A DNA stretch of 64,000 nt from Dromiciops gliroides (lineage: Eukaryota; Chordata; Mammalia; Microbiotheria; Microbiotheriidae): contig NC_057867.1 of NCBI RefSeq assembly GCF_019393635.1, positions 372,121 through 436,120 of the forward strand. Direction: 5' to 3'. The first letter of the stretch is position 1. Each line of letters starts with the position of its first letter. The position numbers and the translations under genes are program-made. The notes beneath the pieces are model-generated. The model was not told the origin of the DNA. It searched no databases and worked only from the letters and a program-made list of their open reading frames with translations. Shown here piece after piece: positions 42,566 to 53,380 of this stretch.

Positions 42566-43225
42566 TTCTGACTTGGATCAACGAGATCACTGTGGGGCTA
42601 TTTGGTGGGAAGAGAGGCCAATCTTGGAGAGCCTAAGTCCTCCTTTCCTCCTTAATGAACACCAATCCTGCCCCCTAGAGTAATATTATTGAAGGGAGCG
42701 AGGTGGCGATCATTCTAGTCTGTGGAGAGCAGAGGAGAGGGGAGGGGAGGGGAGGGGATGGCCAGGCTCTATCTAGCCCCGCCCTCCCGTTTTCCCTTGT
42801 GGCTGGAATGAAAGCCTCCCTTTGAGAAGCTTCTCCTGGGGGAGAAGAGGCTAGAGACGTCTACCTGGCCTCACTTCAAGACACACAACTACACCCCCAT
42901 GCCCTGTATGGGGGAATAACCCTTGCTACACATTTCATTCCTTACCTCATGGAGTTGGTAGGAAGAAATACACCTTAAAGCTTCTCTCCCTCAATTTCTT
43001 TTCTTCTCTTCACTTCAAAACACCTGTCTTTTCCCTATCTACTCTCACCTCTCTAGTTATGACATTAGAAGCTCTGCATGAGGCTGCCTGTTTGACATCT
43101 CTAATATAGATTCTATGCACTGCAGTGACATTGAACGCAGGGAAAGTAGAAGGCAGGGGAACTTAGGCTACTCACAGATGGCCAGAGAACCATCTGATGA
43201 TCAAAGGTGAGGCTGAGACCAACTA
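42566..43225. other. Intergenic, short GAGGG repeat
   Basis: 42725-42757 holds consecutive GAGGGG units with G-quadruplex potential. Nothing else is recognised. Confidence 0.5.
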
Positions 43226-43228
43226 CGC

Positions 43229-43470
43229 GAAACCGTGGATACAGTGCCTAGTCTGGAGTCAGAAAGACTCATCTTAGTGAGCTGAAATCTGGCATCAGAC
43301 ACTTAGTTGTGTGATCTTGAGCAAGTCAACTAACCCTGTTTGCCTCAGTTTCCTCATTTGTAAAATGAGCTGAAGATGGAATGGCAAAGCACTCCAGTAT
43401 CTCTGCCAAGAAAACCCCAAGTGGGGTCAGAAAGAGTCAGACGTGACTGAAAGAACTGAACTACAAAAAA
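43229..43470 (+). mobile_element. MAR1-type CORE-SINE, full length, plus
   Basis: Runs from a diverged head through GTGTGATCTTGAGCAAG, CCTCAGTTTCCTC and AAGAAAACCCCAAG to AGAGTCAGACGTGACTG and GAACTGAACTAC, the RTE-like 3' end. Confidence 0.9.
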
Positions 43471-43551
43471 CCAGGTGAGGAGGCTGAGGGACATAGGAGA
43501 GAGAATGATCTGTGTCTTGAGCGTCATGGCATCGAGATGCCTTTGTGAAAG

Positions 43552-43887
43552 CTAGACCGTTCCCTGAAGACCCGAGTCAGGGTGGTTGGTGCCTCTTTGC
43601 AGACAGGGTACCGAGGCAGGAGCCTGCTGTCCTTCCAGGTCTAGTCCCCAAGAAGCAGGAGAGTCTCCCAAGACGTAGTTGATGCCTACGGTCCCGTGGT
43701 GGTGGTGGCTGACGTGGCAAAAGCGACACTTCCGGAAGGAGCCCCGAAGAGCTCCCACCCCACGAAGGGCTGCCACACTCCCTGCTTCAGGGCTTGGTGT
43801 GTGACAACAAAGGGGGCAGGCATTGCTTGGAATTGGCAGTTCCTGGTTTTCTGTTCCCGCCTTAGCTCTCTTTCTCCAGGCTGTCAT
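43552..43887 (-). other. Open frame of unknown status with two CxxC pairs
   Basis: A 111-codon minus-strand frame with CPLCC and CRFCHVSHHHH, a zinc-knuckle-like spacing. The His run comes from a GTG repeat. I recognise no family and see no supporting splice structure, so it may be chance. It overlaps the left edge of the right-hand duplication. Confidence 0.15.
43690..43880. promoter_or_regulatory. Promoter-like motif cluster
   Basis: Within 190 bp lie a TGACGTGG (CRE-like), ACTTCCGGAAGG (ETS-type, palindromic) and GTTCCCGCC (E2F-like), with raised CpG. Such clusters are typical of TATA-less housekeeping promoters. No transcript can be attached to it from sequence. Confidence 0.3.
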
Positions 43888-44035
43888 TCGGCCTGCCAGA
43901 GGAGGCTCCTGGCCGGGGAAACAAGGCTTCTAGCCCTCGCACTGTCCTCCTCCACCTCGGTCCAGGGTAATTGGGCTCTAGAAAGGTAAAGGGATGGCAT
44001 CACCTACCTTGAGGAGCTTCAGACTAGGTTTGCAT

Positions 44036-44049
44036 CCACTAGATGGCAG
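44036..44049 (+). promoter_or_regulatory. CTCF-like core motif, right copy
   Basis: Identical to the motif at 197-210 with identical flanks, in the same orientation. The pair brackets ITIH6. Confidence 0.6.
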
Positions 44050-45300
44050 CAGAGCACCAGAAATGGAACCCGATCCCGAGATCCAGAGCAGGGGGAGGAG
44101 AGGCGTACTGCTCCCTGCATTCCCCACTGTCCCTCTGCCACAGCAGGGTGGGAACGAGACTCGGGGCACGGGCAAGCCCAGGCTGAGGCCCAGCCCAAGG
44201 GCCTGGCGATGGGCACGGGCACACACACACATATGGGCATGGGCAAGGGTGGGGCCGTTGCATGGACAAAGGTTTTGACACAAGGATGGGCATGATGACA
44301 GGCACCTGTGAGGGCACAGGCACGGGCATGGGCATGGGCATGGGCAGAGCAAGCCATCTGGTGGGTGGGCAGAACTCAATCAGAACCTCCTCCAGAGCAG
44401 GGAGCAAAGCAGAGCTGCTGGGCCAAAGGTCTCTGGACCTCGAAGGTGCACTCAGTCCTGCCCGAGAAGCCAGTGCCCCTCTGCCTTCTTCAGGGGCCCC
44501 CAAACCCTCACTCTGCGTTGCTGTAATGGGAAGTGCCCAAGAGCCCACCCTGAGGGCCAGAAATGAGCTGCAAAGACACCAAGGCCAACACCCTCGATTT
44601 CCAGATTGGGGGAGATCTGTGTCTCAGAGGTGCGGAGACTTACCCAAGGTCACACGGCTTATGATACTGTTGGGGGGGATCCCAGCCTTCCAGACCCCAA
44701 GCCCAAGGCTCTATCTACAGCACCATTTCTCCCACTCTGGGGGGGCACACTAGCTTTGGAGTGAAAAGCCTGGAGGGGCAGCCTCTCTCCCATGGACATT
44801 CCTGGCTGGGGAGCGGGGGGGGGGGGGGGGTCCTGTCATCCCTCCCAGGCTGGGTTGTTGGGAACAGGCTATGTCTGAGGCTCAGTGGTCCCTTGAGAGT
44901 GTAGAGAGACTGTCCCCACCGGTAAGAGTGTAGAGAGATGGACCTGGCAGACAGGGTGAAGTGACCTGCCCAGGGTCACACAGCTAGTGAGTGTGTCTGA
45001 GGCCCTGCACTCAGGTCTTCCTGACTCCAGGCCCAGGGTTCCATCCACTGGTTCACCTAGCTGGCATAGAATGAGGACACACCAAACTCTTGGACTACTT
45101 AGCCACCCACTCTAGTAGTACTGAATCTGTTCTCTGGGCCCCACCTTCCAAGACTTAGAGAGAGACATAGTATCCACCAACACCCCCCACACCACCCGTG
45201 CCTGTTCCAGGACGTGAGAGATAGAGACAGAGAGAGACAGAGACAGAGAGGGAGGGGAGAGAGAGACAGAGAGGGAGGGAGAGGGAGAGAGACAGAGACA

Positions 45301-45332
<32 letters not shown>

Positions 45333-46191
45333 ACAGAGAGGACCACCAACTCACTCACACATGCCCAGGTGGGCAGAAAAGAGGTGTTGGATCTTATGGG
45401 AAGGGAGTGGTGAAAACCCGTGTGTCTCATTCTGCACCTGCAGTCCACCACCTCTGTGAAGAGGAGAGAACAAGGTTCACCATCAGTCCTCTGGCATCCA
45501 CGTGGATCATCAAGTTCAGCTGAGCCTCTGTGTCTCACAGGGTCTGCTTTGCACTCCATCTCCTCCACAACACTCTGGAAGCTCAAGGGGGCCTGGAAGT
45601 CGTCTAGTTTAGCCTGCTTGTTGTTCAATGGCTCACCTCAGAATGAAAAGGGCTCCCTGTCCTACCACCAGCCCTGACAAAGCTCTGCCCCACGCTCAGT
45701 GGCATCAGCTGCAAGGCCGGATGGGAAGGGCAGGAAAGGCCTCCATGCCAAGCCTTGACAGGACTGGTCCCCACCTCTACTTCCCGCCCCAGTCTAGCAA
45801 GGAATACCCTTGGTTAGTGGGGGTGGGGTCGGGGGTGGCTAGGCATGGTGGCCAGCACAGAGTGAGAACCCTTCCCATTCGAGTCCCCTGACAACCCTGG
45901 GAGGGAGGTGCTGCTATTTTGCAGATTGGGAAACAGAGGCTCAGAGACTGGCCCAGGGCCACACAACAACTGAGGGTCTGAGGCAGGGTCTGATGTGAGC
46001 TCAGGCTGCTGACCCTGAGCCCTGTGGGCAGGCAGAGAAATGGCCAAGGAGCCTCCCAGACTCCTCCCTCCTGCCACACCATCTGCAGAAAGAGAGAAGG
46101 AGTCTCTTAGCTGGGCTTGTCCATCCTTCCTGCCAGGGCCTGCAGCAGCCCAGGGTAAATGGGGAGGGAGGGGGAAGTGCCTCCCCCCTCC

Positions 46192-46735
46192 CTCCCCCTC
46201 CCTCCCACACCATCACCCTAGCCTTTTGAAGGCTCCTCCCCCCCCCCAGTGCCCTCAATATCAGCATGGGGGAGAGAAGGGGGAGAAGAGGGGGGAGAAC
46301 CCCAGGTGGGTTCCTCTCTCTGTGCCCTCCGCGCCCCCAGCAGAGGGGAAGGGCAGGAAAACCTCTGAGCTCTGCTCTCCGCCCCCACCCCAAGTCCCAG
46401 CCTCTGCCCTTTGCTACTTCTATGCGATCACTGTCAGCAGGGGCAAAGAGAGGGAAGAAGGGAGAAGGAGAAGAAGGGAGCGAGGGGGCTCTAACACCAC
46501 TGCCCTGCCCCGCATCCAGCGTTTGGCCCAAAGCGAGCGCCGGCCATCCACGGGGGCACTGAGCGATCCTTCCTCCGAGTGTCTGCAGCAGCACAGGGGA
46601 AGGGGAGGCAGGGGAGGAACACAGCACAAAAACACCCCCCCCCCAGCCCTGCCACTCATCCCAGCCTTCCACAGGCTCCTCCCTCCTAACCACCAGCAGC
46701 AGACGCAGACACACGCAGACACACACACGCAGGCA

Positions 46736-46776
<41 letters not shown>

Positions 46777-48180
46777 ACGTCCCTCTGCCTGCCCTTCCTC
46801 CTTTTCTAGCATGTTCCATGCTCAGGCATTGGTCACAAGGTGGAGGCAGCCCATAGCAGCTTGCCCAATCAGACTCCTCCCTCTGCGCCATTGCAAGCCC
46901 AATGAGAATCGAACACGCCCCCTCCCACGCAAAGTGCCCCATCTTCTCTGCCCGCCCTTCCTCCTCTTCTAGCATGTTCCACCTTTGTTCTTTGGCGTGA
47001 AAAAGGCAAGGGAGGAGAGAACCTCTTGAGTCTTTCCTAACCCGCCCAGGGAGACTCCTCCCTCTGGGCAGTAGAAGGGCAGGCAGAGCTCCAAGCTCTG
47101 CCACCCCCATGTTCCACCTTCTGTCCCTACCTAGCTCTTTGTGCCTCACCAGTAGCAAGGGGAAGGAAGAGGGGAGGGAGAGGGAGGACACCCGATTGCC
47201 CTTGCCCTGTTTGCTCCCCCGTCCCGCATCCAGTCCCTGGCACAAAGCAGGTGACCCGCCCATGCCCACACCATTCATGATTCACTGCCCGATCCTTCTT
47301 CTCAAGGTCCGCAGCAGCACCGGGGAAGGGGAGGAGTGAGGGGGCCGGGAGCAAAAAAACCCAGCCCTCCTCTGCCACTCATCCCATCCTTACACAGGCT
47401 CCTCCCCCCTAAACCCCACCGGCAGCAGAGGGAAGGAAAACCCTGAGCTGACGGCCCCCACCAAGTCCCTCTGGCCGCCTTTCTCTCCCCACCTCTCCTC
47501 CTCTTCCACCTTGTTCCATCCCCAAGCATTAGCCCAGGAGCCGAAAGGGAGGAGGCAGCTCCTCCAGCCCTTACTAGGCACACTGTTCTATCTGCACCAT
47601 GAGCAAGCCCAGTGAACTCTAGGGTCAGGTGCCCAGCGCCCAGTTCCTGTGCAAAGCCCCCTGACTCCCCACGCTCCTCCTTTTCTAGCGTGTCAACCTT
47701 CAGTCAGTGGTTCCCAAGGGGGGAGAGAGAAGAGGGAGGAAAGAGCCCTCCCGGTGTCCTCCCTCCCTCCCTCCCTTCCTCCCTCAATTTCACTCAGTTT
47801 CGGGTTTGCCAATTCTACCATTTTGTATCACAAAAGGACGAGAGAGGGGAGGAGCCGAGCGTTGTTCCTCCTGCTGCATTCTGAGCTAATCCGGCTCCCC
47901 AACCCCCATCCCAAGGTACCATAAACACTAAGAGGAGATGGGCCGAGCACTTGTTGCGATGGCTACGGTCCCTCTCTCATCTTCTAGTCCACGGTGCCAG
48001 AGGAGAAAGAGGAGTGAAAAATCCCAAGCCGGCCTTCCTGTTTACAGCCCTTCTCAGCCTCCCCCTCCCAGACCGCAGCTCCGAAATAGAGAAACCCTTT
48101 CCAAACACTCTTCTCCAGCTGTCTCTTCCTCCTCCTCTTCCTGCCAGTCCCTCTGTCTCCTAAGAGTGAGACATTGTGAT
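46192..48180 (+). repeat. GC-rich degenerate tandem array, right
   Basis: Up to 47536 it is the near-identical partner of the left array. From 47537 it continues with its own diverged units: TTTTCTAGCGTGTCAACC near 47683, a TCCTGTGCAAAGCC block near 47648 that resembles the left array near 3993, and GGGAGGAAAGAGCC. The two arrays therefore share a family beyond the duplicated part. Confidence 0.65.
46703..46774 (+). repeat. (CA)n microsatellite, right copy
   Basis: CA units interrupted by GCAGACACACG and GCAGGCAG variants, then about 17 pure CA units; 16 nt shorter than the left copy. Confidence 0.96.
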
Positions 48181-48278
48181 TCCATAGCAATATATGATTA
48201 GTCGCCAAATGATGGCAGGCACAGTTTTCGGTATTCAGATAGAGAAGAGCTGGAATGGGCAGGAAAAAGAGGAGGCCT

Positions 48279-48412
48279 GGGGGCAGCTAGGTGGTACAGT
48301 GGATAGAGCACCAGCCCTGGATTCAGGACGACCTGAGTTCAAATCCGGCCTCAGATACTTGACACTTACTAGCTGGGCAAGTCACTTAACCCTCATTGCC
48401 CTGCTAAAAAAA
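48279..48412 (+). mobile_element. SINE (WSINE1-like), plus
   Basis: Flanked by AAAAAGAGGAGGCCT. It lacks about 11 nt of the core (CTAGCTGGGCAAG). Confidence 0.96.
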
Positions 48413-48427
48413 AAAAAGAGGAGGCCT

Positions 48428-48770
48428 TGGGCAGAGTCTGAGAGTCTGACTAGTCTGAGAGTCTGACTAGGTGGACAGTGGGGGAGAGGGGAAGGGGGGA
48501 AGGGGGAATGAGTAAAGGTGAAGGGGAGGGACAAGTCATGAATTGAGTCCTGCCAGTGTGGTGAGCTTATGTAGGAAACCTGTGGCACCTTCCGTGAGAG
48601 TGGTCAGCTGCCCTTTGGGGACCCAACCTGCCCAGTGGAGTGGGGGCTTGGAGTGCTCCAAATGCTTGGGTTTGGTGGATTTTCTTTGTCACAAGGACAG
48701 CTCAGGGGAGTGGAGGGGAGAGGCAGGAAAATGACTCTGGCAGGACACCCAAAAAGTGTTTCGATTTTTT
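48428..48770. other. Intergenic, nothing recognised
   Basis: Includes a tandem AGTCTGACTAGTCTGAG duplication near 48437-48468 and a GA-rich patch. No gene. Confidence 0.45.
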
Positions 48771-48786
48771 AAAGCTCAACAGTGGG

Positions 48787-48982
48787 AGGGGGAGCTAGGA
48801 GCACCAACCGTGGATTCAGGAGGACCTGAGTTCAAATCTAGCCTCAGACATTTAACTCTAGCTGTGTGACCCTGGGCAAGTCACTTAACCCCAATTGCCT
48901 CACCAAAAATTTAAAAAATAATAATAATAATAAAATTTAAAAAATAATAAAAATTTTTTTAAATAAAATAAAATTTTTTTTA
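48787..48982 (+). mobile_element. SINE (WSINE1-like), plus, rearranged
   Basis: Flanked by a perfect 16-bp AAAGCTCAACAGTGGG. The head is partly deleted, and the tail has become a ~75-bp AT-rich AATA/AAATTTT repeat. Confidence 0.92.
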
Positions 48983-49234
48983 AAAGCTCAACAGTGGGGT
49001 TGTTTGTGGCCACCACCATAGACATAAACAGCAAGAATCTGTTACAAAGCACTGAGGTCGGGAACATGTCCCTCAGGAGAAAGTTTCTTTCAGTTCTGGA
49101 GGCCCAGAGAATTGTGATCTAAGAAAACCCAGAAGTGTCTCAGATCCACACAGCTCTTGTGTGGCTTCAGGTAGAGCCATGAATTCCAAATGGCTTTGAG
49201 GGGTAGAGTGGAAGTTATGAGAAATGCATAAACC

Positions 49235-49384
49235 GGGGCAGCTAGGTGGTACAGTGGATAAAGCACTGGCCTTGGATTCAGGAAGACCTGAGTTCAAATC
49301 CAGCCACGGACATTTGACGCTTAACTAGCTGTGTGACCCTGGGCAAGTCACTTAACCTTCATTGCCCTGCAAAATAAGAGAAAA
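49235..49384 (+). mobile_element. SINE (WSINE1-like), plus
   Basis: Flanked by GAAATGCATAAACC and GAAATGTATAAACC. Confidence 0.95.
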
Positions 49385-49398
49385 GAAATGTATAAACC

Positions 49399-50199
49399 TG
49401 TGAAATACTGTCTGAAACACCTTTCAATTCAGCTGTATGCACTCAAGACTCAGAAATAGATTCAATAACTGGGGCCTATGTCCTAAAAGAGCCAGGTCCT
49501 GGGAGTGTGGAAAAGCTGGCCTTCCTCAATCAAAGATCTCAAGCTTCAGTTTGGGACCAACTCAGAACTAAAAGACTGATGACTCAGCACATTCTTCCTA
49601 TGGGGAAGTGGTAGCACCTCATCTGAGTGCTGACGTCTGACATGCCTCTGTGGCATGTGGTTTGATGCTCAAAACAAAACAAAACAAAACCATTAGTGAG
49701 GTGGGACATGAACTCAAGTGTCTCCACTAGTCTCTCGACTAGGGCTAGACATTGAGGTCTAGGACCCATCTACAAAGAGATGATAAAGGCCAATTTTCTA
49801 GACGTCTTGGTAGCCTCTGCTCCCTTGTCCAGTTCTCTGCTTCCATCCTGAAGCAGTCAAAGGGGCCCACCTATGTCTGAAGGCAGTGCCCTGGCCAAAG
49901 AAGTCATCCCCAAGTAGTCAGTCTACTGGTGATAGACCTCTCTGTACCTAAGTACTAGCTTGGGCTAATGGGGTCAGAAGCCAAACTTAGGAAGTCAGTC
50001 CTTGGGCTTGGGGCTTTGAAAGGCCCTTTTCATCTGTCCAGTTCCAAGATGGAAGAGGAAACTTTATAGGAGCGTTCTGTGTGTGTGAAGTTTGGGTCAA
50101 AAGAAGGAGTGGCGAAAGCTTGATCAATCGTAGGCAAGCAAGTTCCATGAAGAACAATAACCATAAGAAAACTATTTCATGAAATTAAAACCACTGTCA
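49399..50199. other. Intergenic, nothing recognised
   Basis: Unique-looking sequence with an (AAAAC)n run near 49672-49689. No exon signal found. Confidence 0.45.
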
Positions 50200-50338
50200 G
50201 GGGCAGCTAGGTGGCACCGGCCCTGGAGTCAGGAGGACCTGAGTTCAAATCCGGCCTCAGACACTTAACACTTACTAGCTGTGTGACCCAGGGCAAGTCA
50301 CTTAACCCCAATTGCCTAACTAAAATTTTTTTTTAAAT
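50200..50338 (+). mobile_element. SINE (WSINE1-like), plus, 14-nt head deletion
   Basis: The head jumps from AGGTGGC to ACCGGCCC, removing the region around the internal promoter A box. It abuts a reverse MAR1-type SINE. Confidence 0.92.
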
Positions 50339-50556
50339 AGTGTCTGACTCTTTGGAACACTATTTGGGATTTTCTTGGCAAAGATACTGGAGCAGTTTGC
50401 CATTCTCCAGCTCATTTTACAGATGGGGAAACCGAGGCAAACAGGGTGAAGTGACTTGGCTAACGTCACACAGCTAAGAAGTGTTTGAGGCCAGATTTGA
50501 ACTGAGGCAGATGAGTCTTCCTATTTCTAAGTCCAGTGCCCATCTGCCCTTCAAGT
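50339..50556 (-). mobile_element. MAR1-type CORE-SINE, minus
   Basis: GTCTGACTCTTTGG, then TTCTTGGCAAAGATACTGG, GGGGAAACCGAGGC and ACGTCACACAGCTAAG. Confidence 0.88.
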
Positions 50557-50679
50557 TAGGCAGGCAGAGATGACTTCATTCCATTGTTCTCTGTCCTAGT
50601 CTTAGGGGACTGCCACTAGTATTGGTTTTATCCTCCCTTCTCCCACCTGTGCATTTGTGGTAGGTCATGGGGAAAGGTC

Positions 50680-50890
50680 AGTTTGAATACTTCCTGCAAT
50701 CAGCGAACATCAGTTAAGCACCTGCTCTATGCTGGGCACTGTACTGGGGGGTGGGGGCGAGGGGTACAGATACAAAGAATGGGACAATGTCCATCCTCAG
50801 GGAGCTTCCATTCTGAAGGGGAGAAACAAAGCATTTATTAAGTACTTACTATGCTGAGCACTGGGGATACATAGAAAGGCCATGGCAAGG
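50680..50890 (-). mobile_element. Old repeat fragments (MIR/L3-like)
   Basis: Two related phrases, GTTAAGCACCTGCTCTATG and ATTAAGTACTTACTATGC, plus CTCAGGGAGCTTCCATTC. These are common in marsupial old repeats; I cannot fix the family. Confidence 0.5.
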
Positions 50891-51009
50891 GTTTGCTCTC
50901 AAGTGCATAACTGAGCAGGCTCAGAATCCACAGAAAGAGAACAAAAGCAAATAAGGGAGTGAGATCCTGGCCTGGACAGGAGTCACCTCATTTCCAGAAA
51001 TGGGGAGAA

Positions 51010-51165
51010 GAGGCAGCTAGGTGGCACAGTGGATAAAGCACTGGCCCTGGAGTCAAGAGGACCTGAGTTCAAATCTCACCTCAGACACTTGACACTTACT
51101 AGCTGTGCGACCCTGGGCAAGTCACTTAACCCTCATTGCCCCAAAAGAAAAAAAGGGTTTAAAAC
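51010..51165 (+). mobile_element. SINE (WSINE1-like), plus
   Basis: Flanked by AGAAATGGGGAGAA on both sides. Confidence 0.95.
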
Positions 51166-51179
51166 AGAAATGGGGAGAA

Positions 51180-51600
51180 AAAGTCTGTGGCTTTTCAAAA
51201 TGAAGAGAAGGGGAGAAGGGGGAGCCTCAGTTTCCCCAGGAAAGTAAAAGGTGACATCCTCAGCTGTGATAAGGAGGCATGTAGGGCTTCAGGAATCAAG
51301 TAACTAGAGAGGAATAAAAAGATTGCCTCGCTGCAGTAAGGGCCCAGTTGAATTTGGATATCATGAATTTCAAGTGTTCCCAGTCAACATGGTATGTGAC
51401 TTCCTTCAGCTGCATTCAGCAGCACATGAGTAGGAGCTGAGATGGTACATTGAGGGAGTAATTCAGGGCTGGGATTTGTCAAGGAGCTGAACAAGGACCA
51501 GGAGGCAACTGATTTGAGGGAAGAGTTGAATGAAGTTGGCTTTGTTAACTATAGGGTTGAAATTGAGTGTTGACCTACTGTGATGGACTATATTCTTCTC
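51180..51600. other. Intergenic, nothing recognised
   Basis: No repeat or coding feature that I can name. Confidence 0.4.
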
Positions 51601-52048
51601 ACCAATGCAATGGCACAGAAGAGTTCCAGGGAACTCATGATAGAAGAGGATCTCCAAATCCAAGAAAAAAAAAAAGAAAGAAAGAACTGTGGAGTATAGA
51701 TGCTGATTGAACCATATTATTTCTTTTGTTTTGGGTGCTGTTGTTTTTTTTTTTCTATTTTGAGGTTTTGCATCACTGCTCTGATTCTTTCTCTTGTAAC
51801 AGGATTAATGCAGAAATAGGATTAATGTTATTATGCATATATATATATGTGTGTGTATATATATATATCTATATGTATATGTATAGAGATATATAGATAT
51901 AACCTATATCAGATTACCTGCTGTCTAGGGGAGGGGGGAGGGAGGGGAGGGAGGGAGAAAAATCTGAAATTGTAAAGCATGTATAAACAAAAGTTGAAAA
52001 CTATCTTTACATGTAACGGAAAAAATAAAATATCTCAAAAAAAACTAT
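51600..52048 (+). mobile_element. L1 3' end, plus, with internal AT microsatellite
   Basis: AACTCATGATAGAAG, TAACCTATATCAGATTACC, a GGGAGGGAGGGG run, TTGAAAACTATC and AATAAAATATC match the other L1 ends. An (AT)n/(GT)n array of about 60 bp at 51836-51900 lies within. Confidence 0.82.
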
Positions 52049-52116
52049 AGGGTTGAAATTGGGAAGAGAAGTAAGTCAAGTCACAGCAGAGAAAGTGGCA
52101 TAAGAAAGAAAAGACT

Positions 52117-52277
52117 GGGGGCAGCTAGATGGTGCAGTGGTTAAAGCACTGGCCCTGGATTCAGGAGTACCTGAGTTCAAATCCGACCTCAGACACTTGA
52201 TACTTACTAGCTGTGTGACCCTGGGCAAGTCACTTAACCCCCATTGCCTGAAAAAACAAAAAACAAAAAAACAAAAA
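52117..52277 (+). mobile_element. SINE (WSINE1-like), plus
   Basis: Full-length, with an AAAAAACAAA-type tail. Confidence 0.94.
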
Positions 52278-52279
52278 AA

Positions 52280-52680
52280 GACTAAGGACTTAGAGGTCTG
52301 TGGTAAGGTGTAAGAGATGGGGCTCCGATAGTGGATTTAGCAGGAGTAGACCTTCTCGTAGTCGTGCTCAGTAAATGGAAGCTGTAGTGGCCCTGGGCAT
52401 GGCCATGGTGGCTTTAGTGGTTGCACAGGCTTGACACATGCTCCTTCCTCCTCTCCACCTTCAGGGCTCAGCTCAATAGCTTCCTCTGCCCCTCAGCTGG
52501 AAGTCATCTCTCCATCCTCAAATTTTCCTAATGTACTTTGGGTTTCTCCTTTTCACTTTCCCCCTCTCTTATGCTTACTTATGGTAGCCTCCCAGGACAC
52601 TGTGAACACCTTGGAATAAGGAAGTGAACTCTTTGAATCTTTTGATCCCTAGCATAGTACCTCACACACAGTAGACAATT
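52280..52680. other. Intergenic, nothing recognised
   Basis: Possible L2-like phrase (TCAGGGCTCAGCTC near 52462), too short to call firmly. Confidence 0.4.
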
Positions 52681-52685
52681 AAGGG

Positions 52686-53001
52686 CTGTTGTTGTTGTTA
52701 TTGTTTGTCCTTGGTTCTGGAAGAGGACCATGACATGGGGGTGATGTCACAACTTGCACTGAATTGGATTGAAGTGAGGCAGGGCTGTGCAAGGTCACCA
52801 GCCTCACTCTCTCCTGCAGAGCCATCTGGGTCCAGTGGCAAGATACACATCAGGACAACTGGAGATGGTCCTGGATGTTTAAGGCAATTGGGGTTAAGTG
52901 ACTTGCTCAGGGTCATACAACTAGTGTCTGAGGTGGGATTTGAACTCAGGGCCTCCCGACTTCGGGGCCAGTTCTCTATCCACTGCACCACCTAGCTTCC
53001 C
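52686..53001 (-). mobile_element. Composite SINE (MON1/RTE-SINE-like), minus
   Basis: Third copy of the ~305-bp element, with a TTGTTGTTGTTATTG tail on the left and a CACCTAGCTTCCC head end. Confidence 0.87.
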
Positions 53002-53195
53002 TAAGCATTCAAATAAATTATTATATCGGCCTTCATTTGTTTGGGGTTTGTGCTGGCAAACTAATTCATAGGGCTCTGAATTAGTCTGACTGTTCTGGAA
53101 AACAACAATCAAGCCAGAAAAATTATTTAGCTTCATCTTCTTCAACACAGCCTTAAATCGATGGTATCCAAATTGTTGCATAGAAAATGAAAGGT

Positions 53196-53380
53196 GGGGG
53201 GAGCTAGGTGGCTCAGTGGATAGAGTACTGGCTCTGGAGTCAGGAGGACCTGAGTTCAAATCCAGCCTCAGACACTTGACACTTACTAACTAGGTGACCC
53301 TGGGCAAGGCACTTAACCCCAATTGCCTTCAAAAAAAAATAAGAAAGGAAGGAAGGAAGGAAGAAAGAAAGAAAGAAAAA
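53196..53380 (+). mobile_element. SINE (WSINE1-like), plus, with GAAA/GGAA tail
   Basis: Flanked by GAAAATGAAAGGT. The A tail has become a GGAA/GAAA microsatellite. Confidence 0.95.

Larger units (their letters stand above)
43840..47536. repeat. Segmental duplication, right copy
   Basis: Counterpart of 1-3700 at an offset of 43,839 nt, drifting to 43,836 through small indels. Same content: CTCF-like motif, hexamer repeat, degraded SINEs, CAGG repeat, CA array and the first part of the degenerate tandem array. Because the left copy is cut at base 1, the true left boundary may lie anywhere up to 43840 or further left. Confidence 0.93.

Noticed and set aside
42000-42590. 196- and 181-codon frames in the TCTC repeat
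   Set aside because: Pure simple-repeat translation (Ser/Leu/Cys or Glu/Arg), as also at 1370, 20288-20784, 28345-28911 and 54577-55050.
46001-47278. 425-codon minus-strand frame and related frames in the duplicated block
   Set aside because: They run through CA repeats and GC-rich tandem units with no domain. The left copy breaks the same frame by repeat-length change, so it is not conserved coding.
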